Origin: Puccinellia tenuiflora
Lineage: Eukaryota; Streptophyta; Magnoliopsida; Poales; Poaceae
Assembly: GCA_012064385.1 (NCBI GenBank)
Contig: QRDG01000529.1
Span: 1,563,898-1,627,897, forward strand
Length of the DNA: 64,000 bases
Direction: 5' to 3'
Both the position numbers and the translations under genes were made by a program. Below, piece after piece: positions 20,840-32,922 of this stretch (positions are counted from its first letter, which is position 1; each line of letters opens with the position of its first letter). A model generated the notes under the pieces. The model saw only the letters and a program-made list of their open reading frames with translations. It did not search any database and was not told the origin of the DNA.

Positions 20840-23800
20840 GCACTCATCAGATGGATAGGTTCTTCACTTATCGAATGGCCACGATTGAGCACATCGTGGT
20901 GCAGTGTATATACGCAAAGGAAGTCTAGTATGACTGCTTTTGCATTGCTGGCCTACAGTTGGACGTACCGACGGTGATGGACACCTTGGAGGAATGGTGG
21001 CTCAGATCGAGAGAGTTGGTCGATAATAAGAACAAGAGCCAGTTCGATGCTTTCGTGATTCTCATTTGATGGAGCCTTTGGAAGCAACACAATGCCTGAC
21101 TCTTCAACAACGTGGGACAACAGTTTACATTCATAGTGTTAGTGGACAGAATCATTGATGAATTCAAAACCTGGATTAAATCTAGAGTAGGAGTAGGAGG
21201 GAGTCCTATGATTGTAAGAGAGTAGTTCTAGTGATCCTTGCGGAATAGGAGTAGGAGTTCTGATGTTTCACAAAACAGCCCTTGTATCATGTTTTCTGCC
21301 TTCTATAAAAGTTTAGTAGGTGAAAGAGCATGGTTGCCCCCATGTGTGGTTTTGGTAATTAATGACAATCTCTATGGACTAATGTGTGCTTTGAGATATA
21401 CTTGTAGGTTTGGTCCATAGCCTTGCTTGTACTCCATATGTTGGAGTCAAGACTAAAATAAGAAGAAGATTATATGTTGATCAAGGTTAAGTGCAAGTTG
21501 ATCAAGTGCTCTCATGGTATTCTCCATGAGCATGCTTGAAGCTTGCCACCCATTTGAAGATAAAGGTCAAGTGAAGATATGTCGAAGAAGTGTCTCTCTC
21601 ATATTGGTGTATGGGGGAGCAATATGTGAGTCTTCACCAAGCGGAGCGCAATGAAGAAAGGTGGTCCATCTTGAGAAGGTCAAGGCGTCATCATCTAGCT
21701 CAAATGGATTATGCGCAAGGCAAAGGTATGACCTTGATAGGTTTTCTATTTTACCGGTCTCATGATGTTAGTTGAGAGATCGGGTTATAGGATAGATAGC
21801 CGTACTATCAAGAGGGGCTCTCAAGCGAGTATCTTGATCGTATCCTTCATAGAGAGATCAAACCTTTGCATCCTTGGCATCATTTTTATTGGTTCTTATT
21901 TGGCTCTTATCATGGTGTGATCTTGGTGCTTGTCATGCTCGTCATGAAAAGGCCAAGTTCACCGAAAACAGATTTCGTATGCGTCTTCTATTGCGTTTTC
22001 GGTTTTGGAGATTTTGCCGGTCCATCCGGGCGGAAGGTTTCACTCTTCCATTTATTAGCAAAATCTCTCTTTCTTGGTTTCAATATTTCCACTTTTTATA
22101 GGATAGCTCTTGTGGTCCTCTTTCCAATAAAATTGGATTCGCTTAGATCGGAGTTACCTTGCAAAAGTTATTCAGTTTTAGGATCTACTGTTTTCCTTCA
22201 GCCGGCAGTACCGATGCTCTAGCCGGTAGTACCGACCAGGTCATGGACGGTAGTACCGGGCTTAGTTCTGGGATAAGTTTTTGGTACTGGATACCTCGGG
22301 TTCAAATCCGGAAGTGGTCCGGAAGTTGCCCCGGAAGTATCGGCTTGTCCGGTACCACCGGGCAGTTTTCCGGTAGTACCGACCGGTCCATGGTCGGTAG
22401 TACCGGACCTTGTTCCGGGCTATTTCGAAGTTCGTTTTTGGGTTTTCTCCATGTGTGGTTTTAGGTCTTGTCATGATCTTCAAGACAAGCTCAAGTTCAT
22501 CAAAAATGGATTTCATATGAAAAACTTATTGCGCTTTTGAGTTTGGAGGTTTATCAGATCGTCTTTTATAGAGAGGTTTTACCTTTCCCATTTTGTTTTT
22601 ATCCTCCCTTGTTGGACTATGATGTTTCTATGTATATTCTTGTAGAGCTCATTGTTACGATTTCAACGAGCCCAAGATCATTGAAAACGGAGTCCGGAAG
22701 CAAAAGATATGGTCGTTTAGGTATCGATGTTTCAGCAGTTTTTTGTAAGGTCGGTAGTACCGACCCTACTATCGAAATAGCCATCCGGTACTGTATAAAT
22801 CTGTCAAAATCCAGTAGTACCGGTACAAAGTCCGGTAGTACCGCCCCGACGCATTTCTGGGCACAACTGTTGGATATTTAGTTGACCTATTTAAGGGGTC
22901 TTCTTCCCCAATGGTTCCCTAACCTTTTGCACTCTCTCTCTCCTCCATTATTGACCTTTTGAGAGCTTGCTTCCTCTCCATCCCTCCATGATTTCTGCCT
23001 CCATTTAAAGGGAAAAGAGAGAGGAGATCTAGATCTATATTTCCACCAAGCCATATCTCCTCTAAGTGAGGGGAACCCTTTGGATCTAGATCTTGAAATT
23101 GCTTTGTGTTTCTCCTTTGTTCTTCCTCTCAAATCCCTCCCTAGCATTTGTTGCTTTGGTTGGATTTAGGAGAGAAGAACTTGACCACCTTGTATGGTCT
23201 TGCCTTTTGTATTTGATGCATAGGTTTGAGTTCCCCACGGTGATACGTGGGATTGAAGTTTGAGAAGCTTGTTACTCTTAGATGCATAGGGCTTCCAAGA
23301 GCTTGTGCCTATTGGGTGCATTATGCACCCTAGACGGTTGGTGGGTACCGCGAAGATCTTCAAGTTGTGAAGCTTCGGGCAAGCTACGGGAGCCTCCAAG
23401 GTTGTGGAGTTAGCCCCGGGCAAATTGTACGGGTTTGGTCAACGCCCTGAAGAAGACCTCATAGTGGATGAGCAAATCCCCTATTGGGTATTCCCCACGG
23501 GAGGAGCTCACGGAGAATAGGGTGAGCACGGGCGTGCTTGTAGGAGGCCAAGGAGCCTCCACACCCCTCCAATGTAGACGTACTTCCATTGGAAAGGAAC
23601 TACGGGAAACAAACCTCCGCCTCCACTTGTGTCGGTTATCTTTATAACCAAACCTTTATTTATGCACTTACTTTGTGATAGCCATCGAGCTTGAAGTTAT
23701 ATATCTTACTATCTCCTTGTTGTTAACTTGTCTAGCATAAGTTGTTGGTGCACATAGATGAAACTAGTACTATTAGGTTTTGTGCTTGATAAATTAAACG

Positions 23801-23918
23801 CTAGTTTTATTCCGCATTTATCAAGCCCTGAACGTAAAAGTTTTAAATTGCCTATTGACCCCCTCTAGGCGACATCTCGTTCTTTCAGTAGGCTTCTGGC
23901 GTACTCTCAAAAAAAACT
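20840..23918 (+). mobile_element. LINE 3' remnant, split by a solo LTR
   Basis: From about 20880 a plus-strand frame resembles the zf-RVT C-terminus of plant LINE ORF2: IEHIVVQC, EEWWLRSRE and WSLWKQHNA, interrupted by in-frame stops at about 20926 and 21070. A 3' UTR-like segment runs to 21320. Solo LTR C (21321-23888) then interrupts it, and the sequence resumes GGCTTCTGGCGTACTCTC followed by a poly(A) run ending near 23918. The remnant is 5'-truncated and dead; the 5' limit is approximate. Confidence 0.7.
21321..23888 (+). mobile_element. Solo LTR, copy C (complete, 2568 bp)
   Basis: The segment begins TGAAAGAGCATGG and ends TCGTTCTTTCA, so it has TG...CA ends with a 7-bp inverted repeat. 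Both sides carry the 5-bp target duplication GTAGG (21316-21320 and 23889-23893). It starts with the Triticeae-style 'gttgcccccatgtgtgg' and 'aatgacaatctctatggac' motifs. Between about 22200 and 22850 it holds many CCGGTAGTACCGG-type palindromes in two clusters. There is no gag or pol. It inserted into the 3' UTR of a LINE. Frames such as 21866-22222 are not genes. Confidence 0.9.
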
Positions 23919-26230
23919 TATGGAAGGTTATGTACTTAGAACATTATACTCCGTTTTTTCAGTCTTGTCGTGCTTGCTGTGTTGTCTACTGAATTCAATG
24001 AGATTAATGCACATTGTCCCTTCGGTACATCGATATACCCACTCTGAGAAAATAAGAAGTGTTTTTCTTTTGTTATTGTTTTAGATAGCTTGGTTCAACG
24101 GGCCCACACACACGACAATTAATTAGCATGCTAGCCACAATTTACTAAAACATTGCTAGGTTTGGTCATCGATGAACGTACATCCCATGAAATATTAGCT
24201 TGTTATCTAGTGGTTTAGTAGAAGAATAAAGCTAATGTATCAATATTCAGGAGTAAGGAAACACATATTACAAAATAACAAATCGTTGTTTAGAGCTTGT
24301 TGTTCAGATAGTTTTGTCTACTGACGTAAAAGGGATTTTGCTTTTAGGTGTGATAATGACGATGCTCATGGCTGATTGTCAGAAATCGATGATGTGGTTT
24401 CTGTTCTTTTTGTTTTCCCCTCGTTGAGTGTGGTGCTGATGGAAAACAATTAAAGTAAACTCTTAGTGAGGTCTTTCTACAAATTTTGCCCACTTATGAT
24501 GAATAATGTCTACACAATTATTGTTGCTTCTATTGATTATATTCCAGCTCTATCGTGATTGATAGTTACTACTCCATGAGTAGCACTGCTTATGCTCAAT
24601 TTAATCTTTCCTCTTTAACTTGGGGAACTCGCATGTCGCATTGAGGAGCACATGGACACGAATCTTGATTTTAGCTTGATATGGAAAGTTGCTCCCTGGC
24701 CACTATCACATTTTTAGATGCTAAGAAAATAATGTCAACCAATAAGTACTATAACATATTGTGTGGAAAACCGACGTATTTTGGGCTACGTAATATCTTG
24801 TATGTGGTGACTATTTCTCTATGCCCTATACCTACCAATGCAAGTTTCTTAACCCTGTTAGGATTTAGCGTAATCTCTGACCATTTGTAAATCTAGGGAC
24901 GAAGACAAGGGGGGCGAGCAGGGGCTACGCCCCCTATGTTCATGCTTTTCATTACAATATTAGCCAATATGTCCACTTGATTGGTGTAATTTAACTTGAT
25001 TAGCCCTCTCATCAAGATCGCACATACTATTAGGCTAACCTTGCCCCTTAGATTTCAGATCATGTCCCTATGAAAATCGACTCGTCATCTTGTAAGCCTA
25101 ATTTACACCAAGTATATATGGAGGATTAAAAGCAGTCCGAGCTGTATGGTCATTTAGGATACACACACCACCATCATCATCAACTCACCATATGCGAGAT
25201 CGAGGTTTACCTTAACATCGTCAGAGCATACGACATATAATCCAAACAGTCACAAACATGAGTAAGGTCGTTATCACACATTGTTCGTCGGGATCTGAAC
25301 ATGTATAAATTTTGTCTCACGTATGCTACAATCCTGATATTCAAATGTGATCCCTTCAAATAAAATATCTACTATCGAAAAAAAATACTACGACACTATG
25401 CAAAAATCTAAACTGAGTTGTGCTCCGCTCCATTGTCCTTTTTTCATCCTCCTAGTGTTGTTCCCGACTTCCAGTTTTTACTCTAACATCTTTTCCTTCT
25501 TTGTCATTGCTAACACATTCATCCTACCATGATGCACTTCATCACACCAGCGAATGTTCGCTTGTTAGCACGTGCGCTTGGCTCGTCAGGGGCCTGGCCC
25601 GACACGTGACTGAACGGGTCGTGCCTGGCCCGCGGCATGCCTGAGCCAAGAGGCGAGGCACACGGGCCGACACGGCACAACCTGTTTAACATTTTATTAA
25701 TTTTTTTATATTTTTTTCCGAAAAAATAGGTCCATCAGGCAAAAAAAAAAAAGCCTAAAACAATCCAAAAACGTTAAACGGGCGGGAAAAGTATTTTGCT
25801 TGGGCTTTGAGGTGAGATCCGAAGGCTGGCACGGCAGGCCCGTTTAGCGCCGTGCGTGTCCATGCCGGCCCGTTGGCCAGCTTTGGTTACACGGACGACA
25901 GGGGCCCACTGCCAGCGGCACGGAGACGGCGAGAACGACCGCCCACCTGTTGTTTCGCATACCCTCAAAAAAAAAAAAAAACCTGTTGTTTCGCAAATTG
26001 CAATGGAACGGAGCCTTCGAGGCCAAGCACAAGCACAACGCGTCCGTCATCACCCACCAGAATCATAAAGCGAAAACACCGCACCGAACGCGGACGGCAC
26101 GGAAGCTTCCGACCTCCGATCCACCACCAACACGACACGAGCACCCCTCGTCGTCGTCGTCGGAGGGGAGGCAGCTTCGTCGCCGTCAGGGAGCCGTAGG
26201 CGCGGGCCCGCGCTGCGAGGAGAAGGGGAG
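23919..26230. other. Intergenic; partial high-GC repeat at 25560-25870
   Basis: AT-rich sequence without supported genes to about 25550. The segment 25560-25870 ('gcccgacacg', 'gcacacgggccgacacgg', 'aaacgggc') is related in words and layout to 54885-55255 and belongs to a dispersed repeat. The last 200 bp, moderately GC-rich, should hold the promoter and 5' leader of the gene starting at 26231. Confidence 0.45.
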
Positions 26231-28525
26231 ATGAGACGGCCGCACGGCGCATGCGGCAGCAGATCCAGCCCGGCCGCTGCTTTCTTCCTGGTCGCCGCCG
26301 CGATCTGCGCCCAGTTCGCGACAGGTGCGTGCTCCTTCTGTCCCCGATCGATCTGGTGGTGTAAGCCGCCGAGATCTGTGCGTGGTACGTGGGGATCTGG
26401 TTGAGGGGCTGTGGCGTCGGATCGGCCAAGCGTCGCCGCCCGTCTAGGCTTGCGGATCAAGGGCTCCGTTTATTCTTATCCGTTGCCTTAATTGTTATTG
26501 CTTCCGAGTCTATTTAATTATGAGAATTGGGATTTGGGCGGAGGAGGTAGCGAAATCCCGTGGTAGTTTCACTGATTCCCATCAACAACTCACCAGCTTA
26601 GAATCAGGATCTCGTTCCAGAATTCGTAGCAGTCACTACTACTATCGATCATTTTGGAACAAACGGATTGATTTGTTGTAGTGTTTCTTTTGGAAGTCCA
26701 AATAAAGAACTACTCCGCGTCATGGGTATGCAAATGTGCTAGACTAAGCTCCATCCTGTAGAGGTTGAAACTTATTGGGGGATTTGCCAAGTACGAGAAA
26801 AATGTTAGCTAAAATATTTGCGTTAACCTTTTGAGGTGTCTGAAGTTCTAAACTCATGAGCTCAGGTGATGTCCAAAAACTAGCAAAATGGTTAGAGAAG
26901 TGGATAGTATGGGAACTGCAAAAGCAAGATCCGGTGGCTGTTTATTCTCGTGTGGTCACTTCCTTGACGTAGAAAATGAACGAGCCTGAACAGATTTACT
27001 CTATGTCAGTTTTGAAGGATTGCACTATTATGCTTCACTTGCACCATTTATTTGCCTTATTTTGTTAGGAATATTACAAGGTTGGACATTCATTTTCTTG
27101 CGACACACTTCACAAACCTTCCTTCTTTTATGCTAGAAGCCACAGTTCATGTATGCTATCTAGTTTTCTAGTCTATAGGTGCACACGCCCGTTCACAATA
27201 TAAAAAGCAAGTAATTAACATAGAAGCCTGTGTCAGAAGGGTTGTTTTGGCCTAGATTTTGTTTATCATTTTATTTTAATGTGCATAAACTAAGGCAAAT
27301 CAGTTACGCTGATGTGTTGCAGATTCATGCTTCTTGCCATTAATTCCTAGTAGCTTGAAACTGTGATTATGGAGTTGTTATTTGTATGGCCAGATGCCCC
27401 TATCTCTTCTTTCACTGGATCTCCAAGATCTTTCTTTCTACTTTGTTATTTTAGTTCCCCCATAAAAAGTAACTAATGTGGTCGTAAGAATCTAGTTGCT
27501 GCAAATTCTTGTCCAGGCTGAGTTTATTTATCCCAGATGGTATATAAACAGCTGAACCAGCATTATAGCAAGTAACATCATGAACATCATGTTGGAACAA
27601 TTTTTGTTCTTGCGTATTGCTAACCAGTGCACATTTACCCAATAAGAATTGAGTAAATGGTGCAGTTTATGGCTATGTATTCCAACTGCATTTTTCAACT
27701 GTACCACATGTTTCAACCTAATATTTTTAACTGCATCTCCTTTTTATACTATTAAAGAAACTGGTAAACGTTTACTCCAAATCATACACTTGTTCCCTCA
27801 TGTAAACAGAATATTCATATGATTACTTTTAAAGCACATGATGAGTCATACCTCAGTTTGCTAGTTTTTTTTTGGAATATGGTCAAAGTCACCCAGGTGA
27901 TCATGGATTTGTAGCTAGCCAGCTAAAATCTTGTATGCATTGCTTACCACTAGGAACCAGCTAAAACAGGTATGTGGTGCCTAGCAATAGCAGTAGCCAG
28001 TTGTGAATGCTTCTGTGTAAGTTTCATGTGTGGTGATTGTTATGGATGATAGCATGAGATGGCAAAATTGTATGAGTTCATAGTTTCCCCAAACATTATA
28101 TGAGTTCAGTCGGAAGATATAGTGGGAGATTTATTGATCGGTCGATGTGGTTGCCTTTATATTTAGTTTTGAAGGCCATAAATTTTCTGAAAACCTTGGG
28201 ACACATGTAGATTGAACAAATCACTTCAGTTATCCATGTGCTCAAATTCGGAATCATGAATTTAGATGAATGAAACATGCATACGGTGTTTGCAGGATTA
28301 GCTGCTGATCCATCCAAGGATGATAACAAAGCTGATGTTCAGTCAAAAAGTCACACTGGCCAAACAGTTTTGTTTGTACTGCTAGGAATTGGGGCAGCCG
28401 TTGTGTTATCATTCTTCCTTTTCAAGTACTGGCAGAAGAAGAAAAGAGAGGAACAACATGCAAGGCTGTTGAAGCTATTTGAAGAGGATGATGACATTGA
28501 GATGGAGCTTGGTCTTAGAGATTGA
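26231..28525 (+). CDS. Small single-pass membrane protein, unknown function
   Basis: Two exons, 26231-26324 and 28296-28525, have a 1971-nt intron and matching phase (T-G split codon), giving 107 residues. Exon 1 encodes a signal peptide (PAAAFFLVAAAICAQFATG). Exon 2 encodes a short acidic lumenal or outer segment and one transmembrane helix (VLFVLLGIGAAVVLSFFLF). A basic stop-transfer run KYWQKKKREEQH follows, then a cytosolic tail LLKLFEEDDDIEMELGLRD. A type I topology is inferred. I do not recognise a named family. The conservative-looking tail with splice sites in exact phase argues for a real gene. The start is the first ATG in the GC-rich leader. Confidence 0.8.
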
Positions 28526-29853
28526 AAAGGTCTTATTTGTACAGCAAGAGTATCTTGGCTGACAAGGTAATATCTATCATCTGTGGTAGCATATAGGATT
28601 GATAATGTACATTTGTAATTTCCTATGGTACCTTGAGCATATATTTTAAATTGGACATAGATTGGATGTATAGTGTCATCTCTGGCAATTTTTGTTACAA
28701 ATTGTATGTGAAGTAGCCAATTGAAATTTGTACCTGGACCTGTCACAATGACTAGCAAAAGCACAGCTGAAGAATGAAGTATAGACTTAAATTGTTGAAG
28801 TTGCTTATGAATCAAACTGGGGCAACTCTTGATTCTTGCTATTGCTAGCTAAAATTTGTATTTTGGCCTTTTATCATGATCCCGTGTGGTTCTTTATAAC
28901 TGTAGATGATCCTTGGGGGGTCATTCTACAAAATCGTTGCAATATTTTTGGTACATTGACTCTTATGATGACTTTGTAAGATCTTGGTTAAATACTGAAA
29001 GGTTAGGCACTGCCTGTAGCCTTGTATATTAGATTACTTGAGAAACATTTGAGTGGATGAGAAATCACATGCTATTATACTATAGAATCCTGTGTTTCAT
29101 AGACAAACCTATTCTTATTCCAAGCAATCTTCCTTCTCGTGCACAAAAACCTATGAAATTATAAAATAGATGGATATACTTGGCACATAAACCTGCATTT
29201 CTGTTATCTTGTCAATGCATCATGGGTTTGGTCATTCAAATTTTGTACGGTACAAGACATCACATCATTAGTTAGATTCTGTAAACTTATCCTCTTTTTG
29301 AATCAAAACAAGCTTAGACAACCATATGTCCTGAGCACCATGGAAGCTTTTCTTGACCGTTTTTAATTCGGAAACTCTCTTTGTTCACAGGTTTTCCTGG
29401 CAGATCATCACATCATCTTCATGTTAATGTAAAGAGTTTGTTGTATTTAAACTTAGACAGACCTCCTGAGGAAGGTCTACTGTACCTTAGTACTATATAT
29501 GGTGAACATCTTGGCACTCACGATCCATGAGAATAGTTTCTAGAAGTGTCAAGTTTTTTTAAAACATTCTTTCGGCACAAGAAATTCTGCATATATACAC
29601 CTACTGCGCTGTGCCTCGTGGCTGTATTGAATCAATGCAAATCTGCAGCTGATGCTTTCTGCTTTCATATCAGTTTCTTCCGAGCATTAGAGTGTTGCTG
29701 TATATCTTGTAATTATGCCGCTCTCGCAAGGGAAATGATGATTATCGTTGTGTGCTGTTAGGGTGTGTATGTGTGTCGTCTTGATGGTCTTTTAACAATG
29801 TCACAGTTTTTCGTACTCAGCACCAGAGTCTTGCAGAATCAAGCAACATGTCC
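28526..29853. other. 3' flank of the membrane protein gene
   Basis: AT-rich and probably 3' UTR in its first part. No further gene is supported between here and the minus-strand frame that ends at 29854. Confidence 0.4.
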
Positions 29854-30480
29854 TCAGTTTTCGTAGTCAGCACTCAGCACCATCAAGAGAGCCTGATAAT
29901 AAATTTCTGGGCTGAAAGCAACATACTTGGAATGCATGGTAGGTGAACTTGCATAGGGTTTCACGTTTGGTTCGATTTTGCTGGATGTAAACCTACAAAC
30001 CAAGAAAAAATTGGCAACCGTTGAGGGAAATGCACTTGTAATTTTACAGGCTTTCCATTGTTCAGCGTTGTTACATGAAGATTTGTAACAAGAAATTGAT
30101 TTTGTGTCGTCTTCTCCCCAAAACACAAGATTCGGATCGATTGCGGATAAATGAAACACCAGTATAGATCCACGGAACTGCATGTGTATTATTTCTTTCC
30201 TTCCATCACTTTCCAGCAAGCAATGATTCGGCGAATCATGACAGATATATCTTACCTGAAATAAGCCGGATGCTCGTTCTGAGCCACGGCCTCTTTGCAA
30301 GCCAACTAGCAAACCTCGTCTCTCAAGAGAGGCAACGGATGGGGTAAATGCAAACGGGGGTCCTCCATACATAATAGACCACAACGTGTGTGGTCCATTG
30401 CGCATGCTGGCACCAAGAGAAAAGATGAACAACAAAGGAGCGGTGAAAACCACCATGATTCCAATCACATTTTCTTTCAT
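29854..30480 (-). CDS. Uncharacterised ORF, possible membrane-anchored protein
   Basis: A minus-strand frame stays open for 208 codons. Its start MKENVIGIMVVFTAPLLFIF is a hydrophobic signal-anchor-like segment. A good donor (CAG|GTAAGA, near 30255) and an acceptor (TTTGTAG, near 29988) lie inside. Splicing them changes frame, so it is unclear whether the gene is intronless, spliced, or not a gene. The C-terminal part (SKIEPNVKPYASSP, ending SADYEN) looks more protein-like than the middle. No known domain is recognised. Confidence 0.35.
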   Translation of the reverse strand: MKENVIGIMVVFTAPLLFIFSLGASMRNGPHTLWSIMYGGPPFAFTPSVASLERRGLLVGLQRGRGSERASGLFQVRYICHDSPNHCLLESDGRKEIIHMQFRGSILVFHLSAIDPNLVFWGEDDTKSISCYKSSCNNAEQWKACKITSAFPSTVANFFLVCRFTSSKIEPNVKPYASSPTMHSKYVAFSPEIYYQALLMVLSADYEN

Positions 30481-31714
30481 CTCTCTACTGCTGGAGTGTT
30501 CCCAACAAAATGTATCAGGACGTAGTAGCCGGTGGATTTACCTACTTTTTCCTCTTTTGTTTCCTCATCTTTTCATAGTGGCACTGCTCGAATGGCCATC
30601 ACCACCATCCGGGCAAGCAGGCAGGCAGCAGCAGCTACCATATGGCGTGGTAAGTGCGAGTCGTTGTCTCGGTGTTGAAGCGAGCATAAATGGTTGGTCC
30701 CAACGTTTCCAAGAAACGGAGCGGCCTTACCACACAAGCAAGGCTCCCTGTTGAGGGAGAGATTGGCAATTTAGTTCGTGCGTGCGTCAGTGCGGCCATC
30801 AAATGGCTGGCTTTGTGCCGAGACGGGAAACGTGAATCTATGGTGTCACGCGGTGGCCCTTGCCCTGGAGAATGGAAACTGTGAGAGTGACTTACACAAA
30901 CTTACTTACTTACTGCGCGTGCTAGCTTTCACTTTGGACGATGGTGCTCTCGTCGTTCTTGCTGCGCCGGTAGCCGGAACAGGCTAGCTAGCTACCAGCC
31001 ATGGATATTGCATGTTAAGCTGTGATCCTAAACTCCGAGTTAGGATGATTAGTTGTGACTTGTGAGTAGCTAACACTGTTTGGATAACCTTGTTTCTGTC
31101 CTGTCGAGATGTGTATGTATATGTGCATACGGAAATAAAATTGGCCTACTTATTATGGTGGTGTAGGTTGCTCAAGGTGATAAACCTATGAGTGAATCAC
31201 TACTATAAGTAAATTGGGGTGACCTAAGGTGATCACATCGATCTTGCATGCACCCTTGGGGGTTTCTAGCTCGATTTGTCAATGTAAGATGACCAATATG
31301 TATGCTAGGTACCTTTCACGACTGTTAGTTGCGTTAAATTCATATGGTTGACCTCCTAAGATAAAGAGGATCCGCAACTAGTATGGATAGTACATAAATC
31401 ATGTTGCTTGATATTTCAACATTGTTTATCTTTTCAGTTGTCACTTCACTCGGTCTGTGTGGCTCAGTATCAAGTTGAATTCAAATTTATGCCATGATCT
31501 CATATTGTCGCTAATATGTTTGGCGTTAGGCCACATAGACTACATAAAAGATTGATGACTCTAATCCCGGGCATGGTCGAGGTAGCTGCCATGTGTTGGA
31601 AATTATGAATTTACAAAAACAATGATGTTTTTCATGAGAAAAAAATATTACTTATCCTTCATGGGTTGTTTACTTTTGTACATCTAGTTCCTAGCGGAAA
31701 TTCGTTTTTGGAAC
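30481..31714. other. Intergenic, no supported gene
   Basis: Mixed-composition sequence with no domain-bearing frame. Upstream flank of the uncharacterised minus-strand ORF. Confidence 0.4.
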
Positions 31715-32030
31715 AGAGCATATGCTCCTGCCACCAGGAAAAAACATTTTGATATGTCGAAAAATTCTGAACAAAAATTAGGCATTCTATGTGCGCATGC
31801 CAAATTTCACGCAAAACAAACATTTTTTGTGGGCTGTGTGAAAAAGACAAAAAATCTTGTTGACTTTTGTAACACCAAATTTGTTCTTTTTACACACGAC
31901 ACGAAAAAGACAAAAAATCTTGTGAAACGACTTCATGAGGCCATAGGATGTCGAGATGCACGCGCGAAGTTTTTTGTCCGATTTTTTGACATATCAAAAG
32001 TGTAATTTAAAAACGAGAGCATATGATCCT
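31715..32030. mobile_element. Foldback element, second copy of the 12.6-kb family
   Basis: Left arm 'ttttgatatgtcgaaaaatt' pairs with right arm 'attttttgacatatcaaaa'. A 'ccataggatgtcgagatgca' block matches 'catcctatg' in the element at 12635-12972. Both ends contain GAGCATATG. An internal duplication of 'aaaaagacaaaaaatcttgt' is present. Non-coding. Confidence 0.6.
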
Positions 32031-32775
32031 GGGTGCCAAAACGCCGCCCCCTAATTGGTATAAAAAAAGTTCTGATTGAGCACCCATGCAGGTGCACCTC
32101 TTATCCAAGCCATCCATGTTTGAATGCACCTCTTAACAATGTATTTTTGTTTCTCCGAAACAAGAAACCATTTGAACTTGAAACTTTGCAGGTCAACAAC
32201 ACACGAGTACTACGTTGTGCAGAAGATGTTTTAGAATTTTTGGTGCAACAAAATATCAAAAATGTTAAAGTTTAACCTAAACCTTATCATTTTAGATATT
32301 TCTCCTGCATCAAAATATCTGTTTTTTTTTCACACTGCAAAACTAATGATTTGTTGAGCTGTAAAATTTTGGACTTTCAATTTTTGTTTGTTTTTTGTGA
32401 GTTAAAACCCCCTCTATTGTATAGATAGATATGCTTGAGCAATTGAGGGAACGAGAGGTGGTGCTGGTGGTTGTGCTCGGACAGAGGTGGTGGTTACTCA
32501 TTAGGGAGTTCATTACCTAACATGGGTGACGGTCTAATCTAAGAGTTGCGGTGGCTTGAGACATATTTTTCTTTCTTTATTTTGTGCTAGGTGGATTTTC
32601 ATCTGGTGGTATTGTTTTCATGTAGTAATTGTAAAAAAAAATACTCTGGCTGTTGCATCGAAACGACGCACACAATCATAATCCTATTGCATAGTTCAAA
32701 ACATTCAAAGTTTACAATTTATGGATCACATAAAGTGACGACATGGATCAGCTAGTAGAGCACAGATAACACAAA

Positions 32776-32834
32776 GGCTATATTTTCCACCAGGAGTATT
32801 AAAATGCAGCCAGTCACCCTGGTGGAAAATAGCC
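32776..32834. repeat. Short perfect hairpin
   Basis: ATTTTCCACCAGG (32782-32794) is exactly complementary to CCTGGTGGAAAAT (32818-32830). GGCT/AGCC extends the stem past a 2-nt bulge, giving 17 paired bases around a 23-nt loop. It lies about 90 bp left of the retroposon insertion. No promoter or mature product can be inferred. Confidence 0.6.
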
Positions 32835-32922
32835 CGTACAACAGTCGTTAGCCGGTTGTATGTTGCCGCTGCTTCACTGGAAGGAGGAAATACCACAGGT
32901 GTATGTTGTATGCGGCTGTGTT

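Noticed and set aside
21866..22222. 118-codon frame
   Set aside because: Lies within solo LTR C, which is non-coding in all copies.
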